Shown here piece after piece: positions 1 through 5,903 of a stretch of DNA of 5,903 nt. The translations under genes and the position numbers were made by a program. The stretch comes from JAKFWF01 sp031365375 (GTDB lineage: Bacteria; Pseudomonadota; Alphaproteobacteria; Rhizobiales; Hyphomicrobiaceae). The notes beneath the pieces are model-generated. The model was not told the origin of the DNA, ran no database searches, and saw only the letters and a list, made by a program, of their open reading frames with translations. Position 1 is the first letter of the stretch; each line of letters starts with the position of its first letter. Where the stretch lies: the NCBI GenBank assembly GCA_031365375.1, contig JANLXZ010000133.1, positions 1-5,903 of the forward strand, read 5' to 3'.

Positions 1-1
1 C

Positions 2-2509
2 GACAGCAACCGCGATTTCTCGATCCCGGTCACAGCGCTGATCGAGGACACGAATGGCTTGAGCGGAGCGCGGCTTGTGACTGTCACCGGCACTCAGGCC
101 AGCGCCTTTGCCATTGATCTCGTCGGCGTCGCCGACCTGCCTACCGTTATCGTAACAGCAGTCCCCCCATCGGCCAGTTTGGGCCACTCGATTGCGCTCG
201 CGCTCGGCGGCGCATCGATCGATACTGATGCGGGAGTTGGTCCAGCATCAACGCTTTCCGAAAGTATCTATTACGTCGTGGAGCAATCTTCGAACCCGAA
301 AGGCGTCATCTATACGTTCGTCGATAGTGCCGGCAATCCGATCGGCATCAATGCGGGATCTTCGACGATCTTTACGAAAGCCGAACTCGACGACATTCAT
401 CTGCTCAGCGATACAAACGCGCTCGGTGGGCCGGCAGGCTCGGCGCCGTCTGGCCTGATCAGTTTTACTTTGACCACTGTCGCCGTCGAGAATGATGGCA
501 ACTTGAATTATAGTCAGGCACCGTTCTCAGTCGATGTCTTGCCCTATGACGGCTCCGGTACGGGGTCCATCGATCCGACGATAGTGGGGCGCGGCATTAC
601 GGTCGTGTCGAACAGTCCGGATGAGGACACGGGCGCCAATCTTACGATCAGCATCACCTCGGGCCCGCTAGCCACGCGCGTCGCAATCATCGTCGATCCG
701 GCAGCGCTGCCACCAGGCTCGGTGGTGACCGGGGCGATCTGGAACCCGAATAATTCAACTTGGGTCGCGAGCGTTCAGCCCGACGGCTCAACAAGCTTGC
801 ACGTGAACCCGCCGCTTGATTTTTCGGGGCCGATGAGCTTTCCGGTGACGGTCACGGCGTCAAATGGCAATAACCAGGATTCGACATATATTGGTGCTGT
901 AGCGCTCACCGTCGCGCCGATCACCGACGGCATTGCCATCGCTGGATCGGGCGCTGGCGTCGAAGATCAAGTTGGCGGCATCCCGTTGATTATCACGTTT
1001 GCCGAGCGCGATGTCGACGGTTCCGAAGTGATCGCCAATCCGGTGACCATCAGCTTTGATGCGGGCGCTACGCTCGTTGGCTTTACGGCTGTAAGTGTTG
1101 CCGGTGCCGTTCATACCTACAGCGTCACGACCGCTGATATCGCAGCCGGCCTGCGCCTGCAGCCGGCCGTGAACGTCCATGGTCCGGTTCGCGTTACGGT
1201 TTCTACGACGAGTTACGATGGTGCGACGACGAACACACGTGTCGACAATGCTTCGTTCACGGTCAATTCGACAGCTGTCGCGGACGCGCCGACGATTACG
1301 GTGCCAGCCACGCCGATATCGGGTAGCGAAGACACTGCGATCAATTTGACGGGGCTGGCCGCGGCCCTCAGCGACCGCGACGGCTCGGAAGTGATGTCGG
1401 TGGTGATCTCTGGTGTTCCGGCTGGTTCAATTCTGTCGGCTGGCGCCAACAACGGTGCTGATCCAGCCAATCCAGGATATACAACGTGGACGATCCCAGT
1501 TTCAGCGCTGTCCAATCCAGCGTTTACTTTACTGCCACCACTCAACTACTCCGGTACGATACATCTGTCGCTGACCGCACTCGCAATTGAACTCAGCAAC
1601 GGCAATGAGGCTGCGATCTCGCAATCGTTCGATGTGGTGGTGGCCCCGGTCGCCGATACGCCGGAGGTTCTCGCTCAAAACATAACGATGTCGGCGAGTG
1701 GCGACGCGGTATTGTCGCTGAACGTGCGGATGGCCGATACACGCGGCGTCCTTGTTGGCGAAACTGCACCCGAGACGATCGAAATTACATTCAGCCATGT
1801 GCCGGTCGATGCGGAGCTGTTTGCGGGGGCGGGCGGTGCAATGATGGATCTCGGTAGTGGCTCCTGGCATTTCGTTGGCAGTCAGGCGGAAGCAAATGGC
1901 ATTCACATCGCGCCTGGCGCTTCGACCCCGATCGGCACGTTCGCCATCGACCTGACAGCAGTCACCCATGACGGCATGGCGGTGGGCACTGCAGTCACCG
2001 ACCAATTCCGCGTGACGATAACCGCGCCGGTTGTAGCGTCGCAGACGTTCACCGGCGACGGTACTGCCAACCTGTTGACAGGAGGAGCCGGCAACGATGT
2101 CATCTCGGGACTCGGCGGCAACGATACGCTCGTTGGCGGCGGCGGCAACGATCGTATCACGGGCGGCACCGGCATCGATGCCTTGACGGGCGGTGCGGGT
2201 GCTGACCGCTTCGTTTGGGGCGCGGGCGATCTCGCGTCAGGTTCGGATACAATCACCACAGGTGATTTCTCGACCCTAGGTGGTGATCGGATCGACTTAG
2301 CCGGCTTGCTGCAGGGATTCGGATTTAATCCCGCCAGTTCTGTTCTGTCGGACTATCTCAGTATCGCAACCACAGGCGCCAACACCACCATCCGAGTCGA
2401 TGCTGACGGGGCCGGCGCGGGATCGAGCTTGAGCGATCTAGTCGTGCTGCAGGGGGTAACTGGGCTGGATATCAATCAAATGCGAAACAACGGGAGCCTC
2501 ATCGTTTAA
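2..2509 (+). CDS. Large RTX-type adhesin / type I secreted protein, C-terminal part (5' end outside window)
   Basis: The reading frame is open from base 2 to the TAA at 2507-2509, giving 835 visible residues; the N-terminus lies upstream. The TTG at 59 is not a credible start because the 19 preceding codons read as the same kind of beta-rich sequence. Visible residues 46-676 form about five tandem cadherin/Ig-like domains of 115-145 residues, joined by linkers such as VADLPTV, VADAPTITV and VADTPEV. Residues 694-738 are five RTX nonapeptides (GGxGNDxxx type) expected to bind calcium after export. The last ~95 residues match the type I secretion target domain of the VC_A0849 subclass: GDRIDLAGLLQG, LSDYLSIA, TTIRVDADG and VVLQGVTG, ending in NGSLIV. 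Proteins of this build leave through an ABC exporter/TolC-type channel and act in adhesion or biofilm; the exact role and ligand here are unknown. No signal peptide is expected, and no exporter genes are visible. Confidence 0.9.
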   Translation, partial: DSNRDFSIPVTALIEDTNGLSGARLVTVTGTQASAFAIDLVGVADLPTVIVTAVPPSASLGHSIALALGGASIDTDAGVGPASTLSESIYYVVEQSSNPKGVIYTFVDSAGNPIGINAGSSTIFTKAELDDIHLLSDTNALGGPAGSAPSGLISFTLTTVAVENDGNLNYSQAPFSVDVLPYDGSGTGSIDPTIVGRGITVVSNSPDEDTGANLTISITSGPLATRVAIIVDPAALPPGSVVTGAIWNPNNSTWVASVQPDGSTSLHVNPPLDFSGPMSFPVTVTASNGNNQDSTYIGAVALTVAPITDGIAIAGSGAGVEDQVGGIPLIITFAERDVDGSEVIANPVTISFDAGATLVGFTAVSVAGAVHTYSVTTADIAAGLRLQPAVNVHGPVRVTVSTTSYDGATTNTRVDNASFTVNSTAVADAPTITVPATPISGSEDTAINLTGLAAALSDRDGSEVMSVVISGVPAGSILSAGANNGADPANPGYTTWTIPVSALSNPAFTLLPPLNYSGTIHLSLTALAIELSNGNEAAISQSFDVVVAPVADTPEVLAQNITMSASGDAVLSLNVRMADTRGVLVGETAPETIEITFSHVPVDAELFAGAGGAMMDLGSGSWHFVGSQAEANGIHIAPGASTPIGTFAIDLTAVTHDGMAVGTAVTDQFRVTITAPVVASQTFTGDGTANLLTGGAGNDVISGLGGNDTLVGGGGNDRITGGTGIDALTGGAGADRFVWGAGDLASGSDTITTGDFSTLGGDRIDLAGLLQGFGFNPASSVLSDYLSIATTGANTTIRVDADGAGAGSSLSDLVVLQGVTGLDINQMRNNGSLIV
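137..2029 (+). repeat. Tandem cadherin/Ig-like extender domains within the RTX protein
   Basis: I place five divergent protein-level repeats at about 137-571, 572-919, 920-1282, 1283-1654 and 1655-2029, using the recurring A/V-D-x-P-type linkers as boundaries. Repeats 3 and 4 carry an acidic loop (ERDVDGSEVI and LSDRDGSEVM) typical of calcium-binding VCBS/cadherin-like adhesin domains. Repeat 4 also has the common SEDTAINL opening and the PPLNYSGT strand; repeat 2 has DEDTGANL and PPLDFSGP. Repeats 1 and 5 are the most divergent and lack the DxDGSE loop. The repeats differ strongly in DNA sequence, so this is an old array and not a recent expansion. Boundaries are approximate. Confidence 0.7.
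2081..2215 (+). repeat. Five RTX calcium-binding nonapeptide repeats
   Basis: Five consecutive 27-base units encode GGAGNDVIS, GLGGNDTLV, GGGGNDRIT, GGTGIDALT and GGAGADRFV. The first three fit the GGxGxDxUx hemolysin-type consensus well; the last two replace the N before D by I and A, the usual decay at the end of a block. The preceding GDGTANLLT (2054-2080) is a likely degenerate sixth unit that lacks the aspartate. Such units fold into a parallel beta-roll on binding calcium outside the cell. The run is short, so the RTX block probably helps secretion and folding and does not form the bulk of the protein. Confidence 0.93.
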
Positions 2510-2519
2510 GGCGCAGTTG

Positions 2520-2546
2520 GCCGGATCGCGTGTTAACCGATCCGGC
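2520..2546. terminator. Perfect 9-bp hairpin between convergent genes, probable bidirectional terminator
   Basis: GCCGGATCG (2520-2528) and CGATCCGGC (2538-2546) are exact reverse complements around a 9-base loop. The hairpin starts 11 bases after the TAA of the RTX gene and contains the TAA and last codons of the DUF1328 gene, so transcripts from both sides run into it. A stem this GC-rich at a convergent junction is best read as a shared terminator. No T run follows it on either strand, so it is not a canonical intrinsic terminator; it may only protect 3' ends or work with Rho. Confidence 0.45.
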
Positions 2547-2709
2547 GAATTATGGCAGCAGCCATCGACAAACCAAACAAAGCCAGCGCAACCCAGAATA
2601 CGATCTGAGCCTCTTCAGCAGCGGATCCGGCGATATCTCCGAAACCGAATATCGACGAAACAAGAGCGATCAGCAGAAAGACAATCACAAGGAACGATGT
2701 GCGGCCCAC
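2533..2709 (-). CDS. DUF1328 family small two-helix membrane protein (YtjA-like)
   Basis: The 58-residue product consists almost entirely of two hydrophobic helices, about residues 5-22 and 35-54, joined by a short loop reading GFGDIAGSAAEEAQ. This matches DUF1328 proteins, which are about 55-60 residues, have a GFGGIAG-type loop and probably sit in the inner membrane; their function is unknown. I chose the GTG at 2709-2707 because GGCGGAG lies 7 bases upstream and because it places the GFG motif near residue 22, as in the family. A longer reading from ATG at 2793 would add 28 polar residues lying inside the paoC-like gene and is unlikely. The start is 16 bases after the paoC-like stop, suggesting translation from the same message. 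Unusual details are Asp in the GFG-D-IAG position and a Glu-Glu pair in a loop normally small and neutral. Confidence 0.85.
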   Translation of the reverse strand: MGRTSFLVIVFLLIALVSSIFGFGDIAGSAAEEAQIVFWVALALFGLSMAAAIIRRIG

Positions 2710-2716
2710 AAATTTG

Positions 2717-2723
2717 CTCCGCC
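2717..2723 (-). promoter_or_regulatory. Ribosome binding site that fixes the GTG start of the DUF1328 gene
   Basis: On the - strand GGCGGAG stands 7 bases before GTG (2709-2707), inside the 16-base gap after the paoC-like TGA (2728-2726). This is the only well-spaced Shine-Dalgarno-like site near the 5' end of the conserved DUF1328 sequence and supports the short 58-residue form. Confidence 0.65.
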
Positions 2724-2725
2724 GG

Positions 2726-4990
2726 TCAGAGGAGCTTCTCGATTCTGATGGGAAGCTCCCGAATACGCGTCCCGGTTGCGTGATAGATCGCATCGGTCAT
2801 TGCAGCCGCCGTACCAACATTTGCCAATTCGCCAATACCTTTGATACCGGCGGGATTAACATCGTTGTCAACTTCGGGAACCATGATGATGGTCACCTCC
2901 TCGATGTCGGCATTCACGGGCACGAGATATTCCGCCAAATTGTCGTTGACGTACCGCGCGCGTTTGACGTCCAATTCCGTGCTTTCATGAAGCGCCGAAC
3001 TCACACCCCAGATCATGCCTCCGAGATATTGGCTGCGCGCGGTTCGTGTATTCATAATTCGACCGCCAGCGAACGCGCCAACGATACGGGGAATGCGAAC
3101 TTCTTTTGTGCGTGCGTGAACGCGCACCTCAACAAACTCTGCGCCAAATGCAAACATGGTTTTGTCTTCTGTCGCGCCGCCGCTAATTCCGACGCCGCCT
3201 TTGTAAAGGCGGCTTAGCGCGCCCGGTTTTGCACCCTTCGGAACATATTCGCCGACAAACTCTATCGCGCCGGTCCCAAGTTTCTCAAAAACTTGCGAGA
3301 TTGGCACATTATTGCCGCCCTGCGAAATAAGTGCGGCATTTTCCAATCGAGCGGCGCCTGGCGTGAAATCGGGTTTCCACGCTGAAGCTAAGCGTTGCGT
3401 GATATGATCGGTTGCGATTTTCACCGCAGAGCACACGCTGGCGGTGGTAACCGATCCACCGGACACGGGGCCAGGGGGAAAGCGCGAGTCGCCAAGGCGA
3501 ACTTCTACACTGGCGACCGGTAAGCCAAGCCCATCGGCTGCCATCTGAGCAATTACCGTATAGGCGCCAGTGCCAACGTCGTGCGCTGCTACCTCGACAA
3601 CCGCCTTTCCCTGATCGTTCAATCGAATTCTGACTGCTGCAGCATCCATCTGCGTGGGATAACTTGCGGTCGCGCAGCCCCACCCGATCAGCCAATCGCC
3701 ATCGCGCATGGAACCTGGCTGTGGGGTACGTTTGCTCCAACCAAAAGCCGCCGAGGCCTCGTCATAACACTTCATGAGAGAGCGTGTGGTGTAGGGCGCT
3801 CCGTTGACCGGATTTTTACTCGTGTCATTGATGCGCCGAAACTCTACGGGATCAATTTTCAACCGATCCGCCATTTCATTCATGGCGGACTCAAGCGCAT
3901 ACATATACGGAACCTCAGGCGGCGATCGCATAAAACCTGGAGTGTTGCGATTGGCCTTTGCCACAAATACTTTTGTATAAACATTGGGCGTGGCATACAT
4001 CGCCACTGTGTTCATCGTCCCGCCCACCACATAATCATCCGCCATCGAGGTAACTTCATATCCCTCGTGCGTATACGCGGTCAGTTTACCGTCTTTATTC
4101 GCGCCGAGCTTAATCTTATGACGCGTTTCCGCGCGGTATGTTGCAGTCGTGAAACCCTCGTCACGCTTTACGACCAGTTTGACCGGGCGGTTCAATCGCT
4201 TGGCGGCCAGCGCCACTAAAACGGTACGCGGCGTCATGGATCCTTTCGAGCCGAACGCTCCACCGATGAAAGGGGACATAACGTGGATTTTCGCCGGATC
4301 CATTTTCAACTGACGAGCTAAACCATGCTGCAAACCGACGACAAACTGGCTAGGTTCGAACACGGTAAGCTCATCGTTATTCCAGACGCACGTCGTCGAA
4401 AACAATTCGATCGCATTATGGTGCTGCGTCGGTGTTTGATATTCCACCTCCAACACCGTATCTGCCTCCCGCAGAGCGCGTTCCGCGTCCCCGGCACTTG
4501 GATCTTTATGCTTGGGGTTAGATCCTGCGGCCGGTTTCAGTTCGATGCCGACGGCATTAAAGCCGTGTACTGGGGGCTCGGCATCTGTCGAAACTTGCAA
4601 TGCAAAAGCTGCTTCGTGAGCACCCTCTAGACTGTCGGCGACAATCAACGCGATAATTTCGCCTTCGTATTCTATCCGATCGTCGGAAAGGGGAGCACGC
4701 GAAGTCGACGACTCACCACCAGATCCAAAGAATTTAACCGGTCCTATTTCGCCGCGATTTTGATGGGTTAACACGAGTAGAACACCACTAATCGCTTCGG
4801 CCGCAGCGGTATCGATTGCCGTAATTCGGCCTCGCGCGATGGCACTCGTCACCAGCGCTGCATAAGCAACATTATTGACCGGAAAGTCGGCTGCGTATTT
4901 CGCCTCTCCCGTAACCTTTGCGCGCGCATCGACACGCGGTTCGGGGGAGCCCATATTTTCTTTCGGCGCTGGTGCGGCAATAACCATCAT
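2726..4990 (-). CDS. paoC: Aldehyde oxidoreductase molybdenum-binding subunit, PaoC-like (xanthine dehydrogenase family)
   Basis: This 754-residue protein is the catalytic large subunit of a three-subunit molybdenum hydroxylase that oxidises aldehydes to carboxylic acids. It is collinear with E. coli PaoC (about 730 residues): an aldehyde oxidase/xanthine dehydrogenase a/b hammerhead domain at roughly 19-135, then two molybdopterin-binding domains. Cofactor-contact motifs, numbered from ATG 4990, are GGAFGSKG (243-250), MRSPPE (354-359, where PaoC has MRAPGE), DVGTGAYT (471-478), SGGSVTT (510-516) and KGIGE (717-721), whose Glu721 is the expected catalytic base. No Tat or Sec signal is visible, as expected if the small subunit carries it. 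ATG 4990 overlaps the paoB-like TGA by one base; GGAG lies 5 bases upstream of it, or 8 upstream of ATG 4987, which is the alternative start. TTG 4993 is too close to that site. Family assignment is firm; the substrate is unknown, with aromatic aldehydes likely by analogy. Confidence 0.95.
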   Translation of the reverse strand: MMVIAAPAPKENMGSPEPRVDARAKVTGEAKYAADFPVNNVAYAALVTSAIARGRITAIDTAAAEAISGVLLVLTHQNRGEIGPVKFFGSGGESSTSRAPLSDDRIEYEGEIIALIVADSLEGAHEAAFALQVSTDAEPPVHGFNAVGIELKPAAGSNPKHKDPSAGDAERALREADTVLEVEYQTPTQHHNAIELFSTTCVWNNDELTVFEPSQFVVGLQHGLARQLKMDPAKIHVMSPFIGGAFGSKGSMTPRTVLVALAAKRLNRPVKLVVKRDEGFTTATYRAETRHKIKLGANKDGKLTAYTHEGYEVTSMADDYVVGGTMNTVAMYATPNVYTKVFVAKANRNTPGFMRSPPEVPYMYALESAMNEMADRLKIDPVEFRRINDTSKNPVNGAPYTTRSLMKCYDEASAAFGWSKRTPQPGSMRDGDWLIGWGCATASYPTQMDAAAVRIRLNDQGKAVVEVAAHDVGTGAYTVIAQMAADGLGLPVASVEVRLGDSRFPPGPVSGGSVTTASVCSAVKIATDHITQRLASAWKPDFTPGAARLENAALISQGGNNVPISQVFEKLGTGAIEFVGEYVPKGAKPGALSRLYKGGVGISGGATEDKTMFAFGAEFVEVRVHARTKEVRIPRIVGAFAGGRIMNTRTARSQYLGGMIWGVSSALHESTELDVKRARYVNDNLAEYLVPVNADIEEVTIIMVPEVDNDVNPAGIKGIGELANVGTAAAMTDAIYHATGTRIRELPIRIEKLL

Positions 4991-5903
4991 CAAATCTCCA
5001 AACGGGACGTTTCGAGCAGTGCTCGAACCAAAGTCTCTTTGCCGAGCTTTACTTTAAATGCGTTGTGCTCGTGAGTTACCGCAGATGAGAAAGCTATATT
5101 GGCGGCCTCTCTCGCTCGTTCCTCGTTGAGAACCCCACCATTGATTACGGCTTCAGCATCAAGTGCGCGCCATGGTCGATAAGCGACACCGCCTAATGCT
5201 ATTCTCGCTTTGGTGACGGTATCGCCATCCTTGACGAGAGCGACCGCCGCTGAAGCGATCGCGAAAGCGTAAGAACGACGATCTCGGATCTTCAAATACA
5301 TCGATCGGCGAAAGTCACCCTCGGGCACTACAAAACCTTCAATCAGTTCAGCGGATCGCAAAGTCGTCTCGCGAGACGGATCGTCGGGACCGCGATGGAG
5401 CTCTGAAAAGGCGATTTCCCGTCGTCCATTATTTCCCACCAGCATGACGCGTGCATCGAGGGCTATCATGGCCTGCGCAAAATCGCCCGGGTAGCTCGCA
5501 ATACAATCCTGTGACGCGCCCAGGACTGCGTGGAGCCTATTGTGGCCATCTATTGCCGCACATCCGGATCCGGGATTTCGCTTGTTGCACTGGGTATACG
5601 ACACATCGCGAAAATAAGCACATCGAGTACGTTGGAGGACATTGCCGCCCAACGTAGCCATATTTCTCAGCTGTGGGCTCGCGGCTTGCACCAGAGATTG
5701 CGAAATTAGGGGATAGTGACTTTTAACATCAGCATTCTCGGCAACATCTGCCATCCGCGCAAGCGACCCTAAGCGTAATCCATTTCCACTAACTTCGATA
5801 CCGGACCACGCCTGGTCGTTCGCAAAATTATTTATATCAATTATCTTCGAGGGAACTTCGACATTCAGTTTCATTAGATCGATAAGAGTAGTTCCGCCTG
5901 CCA
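4990..5903 (-). CDS. paoB: Aldehyde oxidoreductase FAD-binding subunit, PaoB-like, with [4Fe-4S] insert (N-terminus outside window)
   Basis: The frame is open through the right edge; 303 complete residues are visible. The ATG at 5874 is internal: the 9 preceding codons read AGGTTLIDL, the first FAD pyrophosphate-binding motif, which in E. coli PaoB (318 residues) lies about 30 residues inside the protein. The second FAD motif is ATLGGNVLQRTRC (visible residues 82-94). Four cysteines follow at visible residues 94, 105, 114 and 133 in the setting RTRCAYFRD, QCNKRNPGSGC and DCIASYP, matching the [4Fe-4S]-binding insert of PaoB and 4-hydroxybenzoyl-CoA reductase beta subunits. The C-terminal half (KIRDRRSYAFA, ALGGVAYRPWR) is the CO dehydrogenase flavoprotein C-terminal domain. 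The subunit passes electrons from the molybdenum and Fe-S centres to FAD and an external acceptor. Its TGA overlaps the paoC-like ATG by one base. A paoA-like [2Fe-2S] subunit gene is expected immediately upstream, beyond the window. Confidence 0.95.
   Translation of the reverse strand, partial: AGGTTLIDLMKLNVEVPSKIIDINNFANDQAWSGIEVSGNGLRLGSLARMADVAENADVKSHYPLISQSLVQAASPQLRNMATLGGNVLQRTRCAYFRDVSYTQCNKRNPGSGCAAIDGHNRLHAVLGASQDCIASYPGDFAQAMIALDARVMLVGNNGRREIAFSELHRGPDDPSRETTLRSAELIEGFVVPEGDFRRSMYLKIRDRRSYAFAIASAAVALVKDGDTVTKARIALGGVAYRPWRALDAEAVINGGVLNEERAREAANIAFSSAVTHEHNAFKVKLGKETLVRALLETSRLEI
4996..4999 (-). promoter_or_regulatory. Ribosome binding site of the paoC-like gene
   Basis: GGAG on the - strand lies within the last codons of the paoB-like gene, 5 bases before ATG 4990 and 8 bases before ATG 4987. 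It rules out the TTG at 4993 (2 bases away) and makes one of the two adjacent ATGs the start. With the TGATG stop/start overlap it points to translational coupling of the two subunits. Confidence 0.55.
5503..5622 (-). other. Four-cysteine [4Fe-4S] cluster insert in the FAD subunit
   Basis: This segment encodes C-x10-C-x8-C-x18-C. Ordinary xanthine dehydrogenase and CO dehydrogenase FAD subunits lack this loop, while PaoB-type and 4-hydroxybenzoyl-CoA-reductase-type subunits have it, so it is the feature that separates this gene from general family members. From memory, the first spacing in E. coli PaoB is one residue shorter. Cluster binding is inferred from the conserved cysteines. Confidence 0.8.

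Noticed and set aside
59..61. TTG as the start of the RTX protein
   Set aside because: The frame is open through the left edge and the upstream codons read as normal domain sequence; no Shine-Dalgarno site precedes the TTG.
1529..2005. 158-codon open frame on the - strand inside the RTX gene
   Set aside because: It is rich in Arg, Cys and His with no family resemblance, and the RTX frame on the + strand is well supported.
2081..2215. Tandem 27-base units as a CRISPR or DNA-level satellite
   Set aside because: The periodicity comes from the encoded RTX nonapeptides; the units diverge at the DNA level and have no spacer structure.
1903..2259. Proline-rich 118-codon frame on the - strand
   Set aside because: Its proline-rich repeat pattern is only the reverse complement of the glycine-rich RTX nonapeptides.
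2517..2783. Two small + strand frames after the RTX stop (2517-2783 and 2530-2748)
   Set aside because: Both are antisense to the DUF1328 gene and the paoC end, start inside the hairpin region without ribosome sites, and have no conserved features.
2699..3217. 172-codon open frame on the + strand
   Set aside because: It is antisense to the 3' end of paoC and has no domain, ribosome site or plausible composition; paoC is clearly real here.
3581..4219. 212-codon open frame on the + strand
   Set aside because: It lies antisense within the paoC-like gene, has a Cys/His/Arg-rich composition with no recognisable domain, and looks like a shadow frame.
5872..5874. ATG as the start of the FAD subunit
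   Set aside because: The preceding in-frame codons encode the conserved FAD-binding AGGTTLIDL, so this Met is internal (the LM-K position of the family motif).

Overview
The window fits a Gram-negative proteobacterium, most likely an alphaproteobacterium. This rests on a moderately GC-rich sequence, a type I secreted RTX adhesin, a PaoABC-type molybdenum aldehyde oxidoreductase and a DUF1328 small membrane protein. The genus cannot be fixed from the sequence alone. Almost every base is coding: four protein genes, two of them cut by the window edges, with only 23 bases between the two convergent gene blocks.

Left block, + strand (1-2509): the C-terminal 835 residues of a large RTX-type surface or secreted protein. 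It has about five tandem cadherin/Ig-like domains, then five glycine/aspartate-rich nonapeptide repeats, then a type I secretion target domain of the VC_A0849 subclass. The start lies upstream of the window, and the first available start codon inside it (TTG at 59) is internal. No ABC exporter, membrane-fusion protein or outer-membrane channel gene is visible.

Right block, - strand (5903 down to 2533): the FAD/[4Fe-4S] subunit (paoB-like, N-terminus beyond the right edge), the molybdopterin subunit (paoC-like, complete) and a 58-residue DUF1328 membrane protein. The paoB stop and paoC start share a base (TGATG), and the DUF1328 GTG start follows the paoC stop after 16 bases, so the three are probably co-transcribed. 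The expected [2Fe-2S] subunit gene (paoA), which carries the Tat signal in E. coli, would lie just past the right edge. Together PaoA-B-C would oxidise aldehydes to carboxylic acids. Electrons would pass from the molybdenum cofactor through Fe-S clusters to FAD.

The blocks converge on a perfect 9-bp inverted repeat (2520-2546) that is probably a shared transcription end without a T tract. I found no RNA gene, CRISPR array, insertion sequence or attachment site. I see no evidence for a wholly new system. The points most worth checking are the start-codon corrections, the atypical domains of the adhesin, and the sequence variants in the oxidoreductase and DUF1328 protein.
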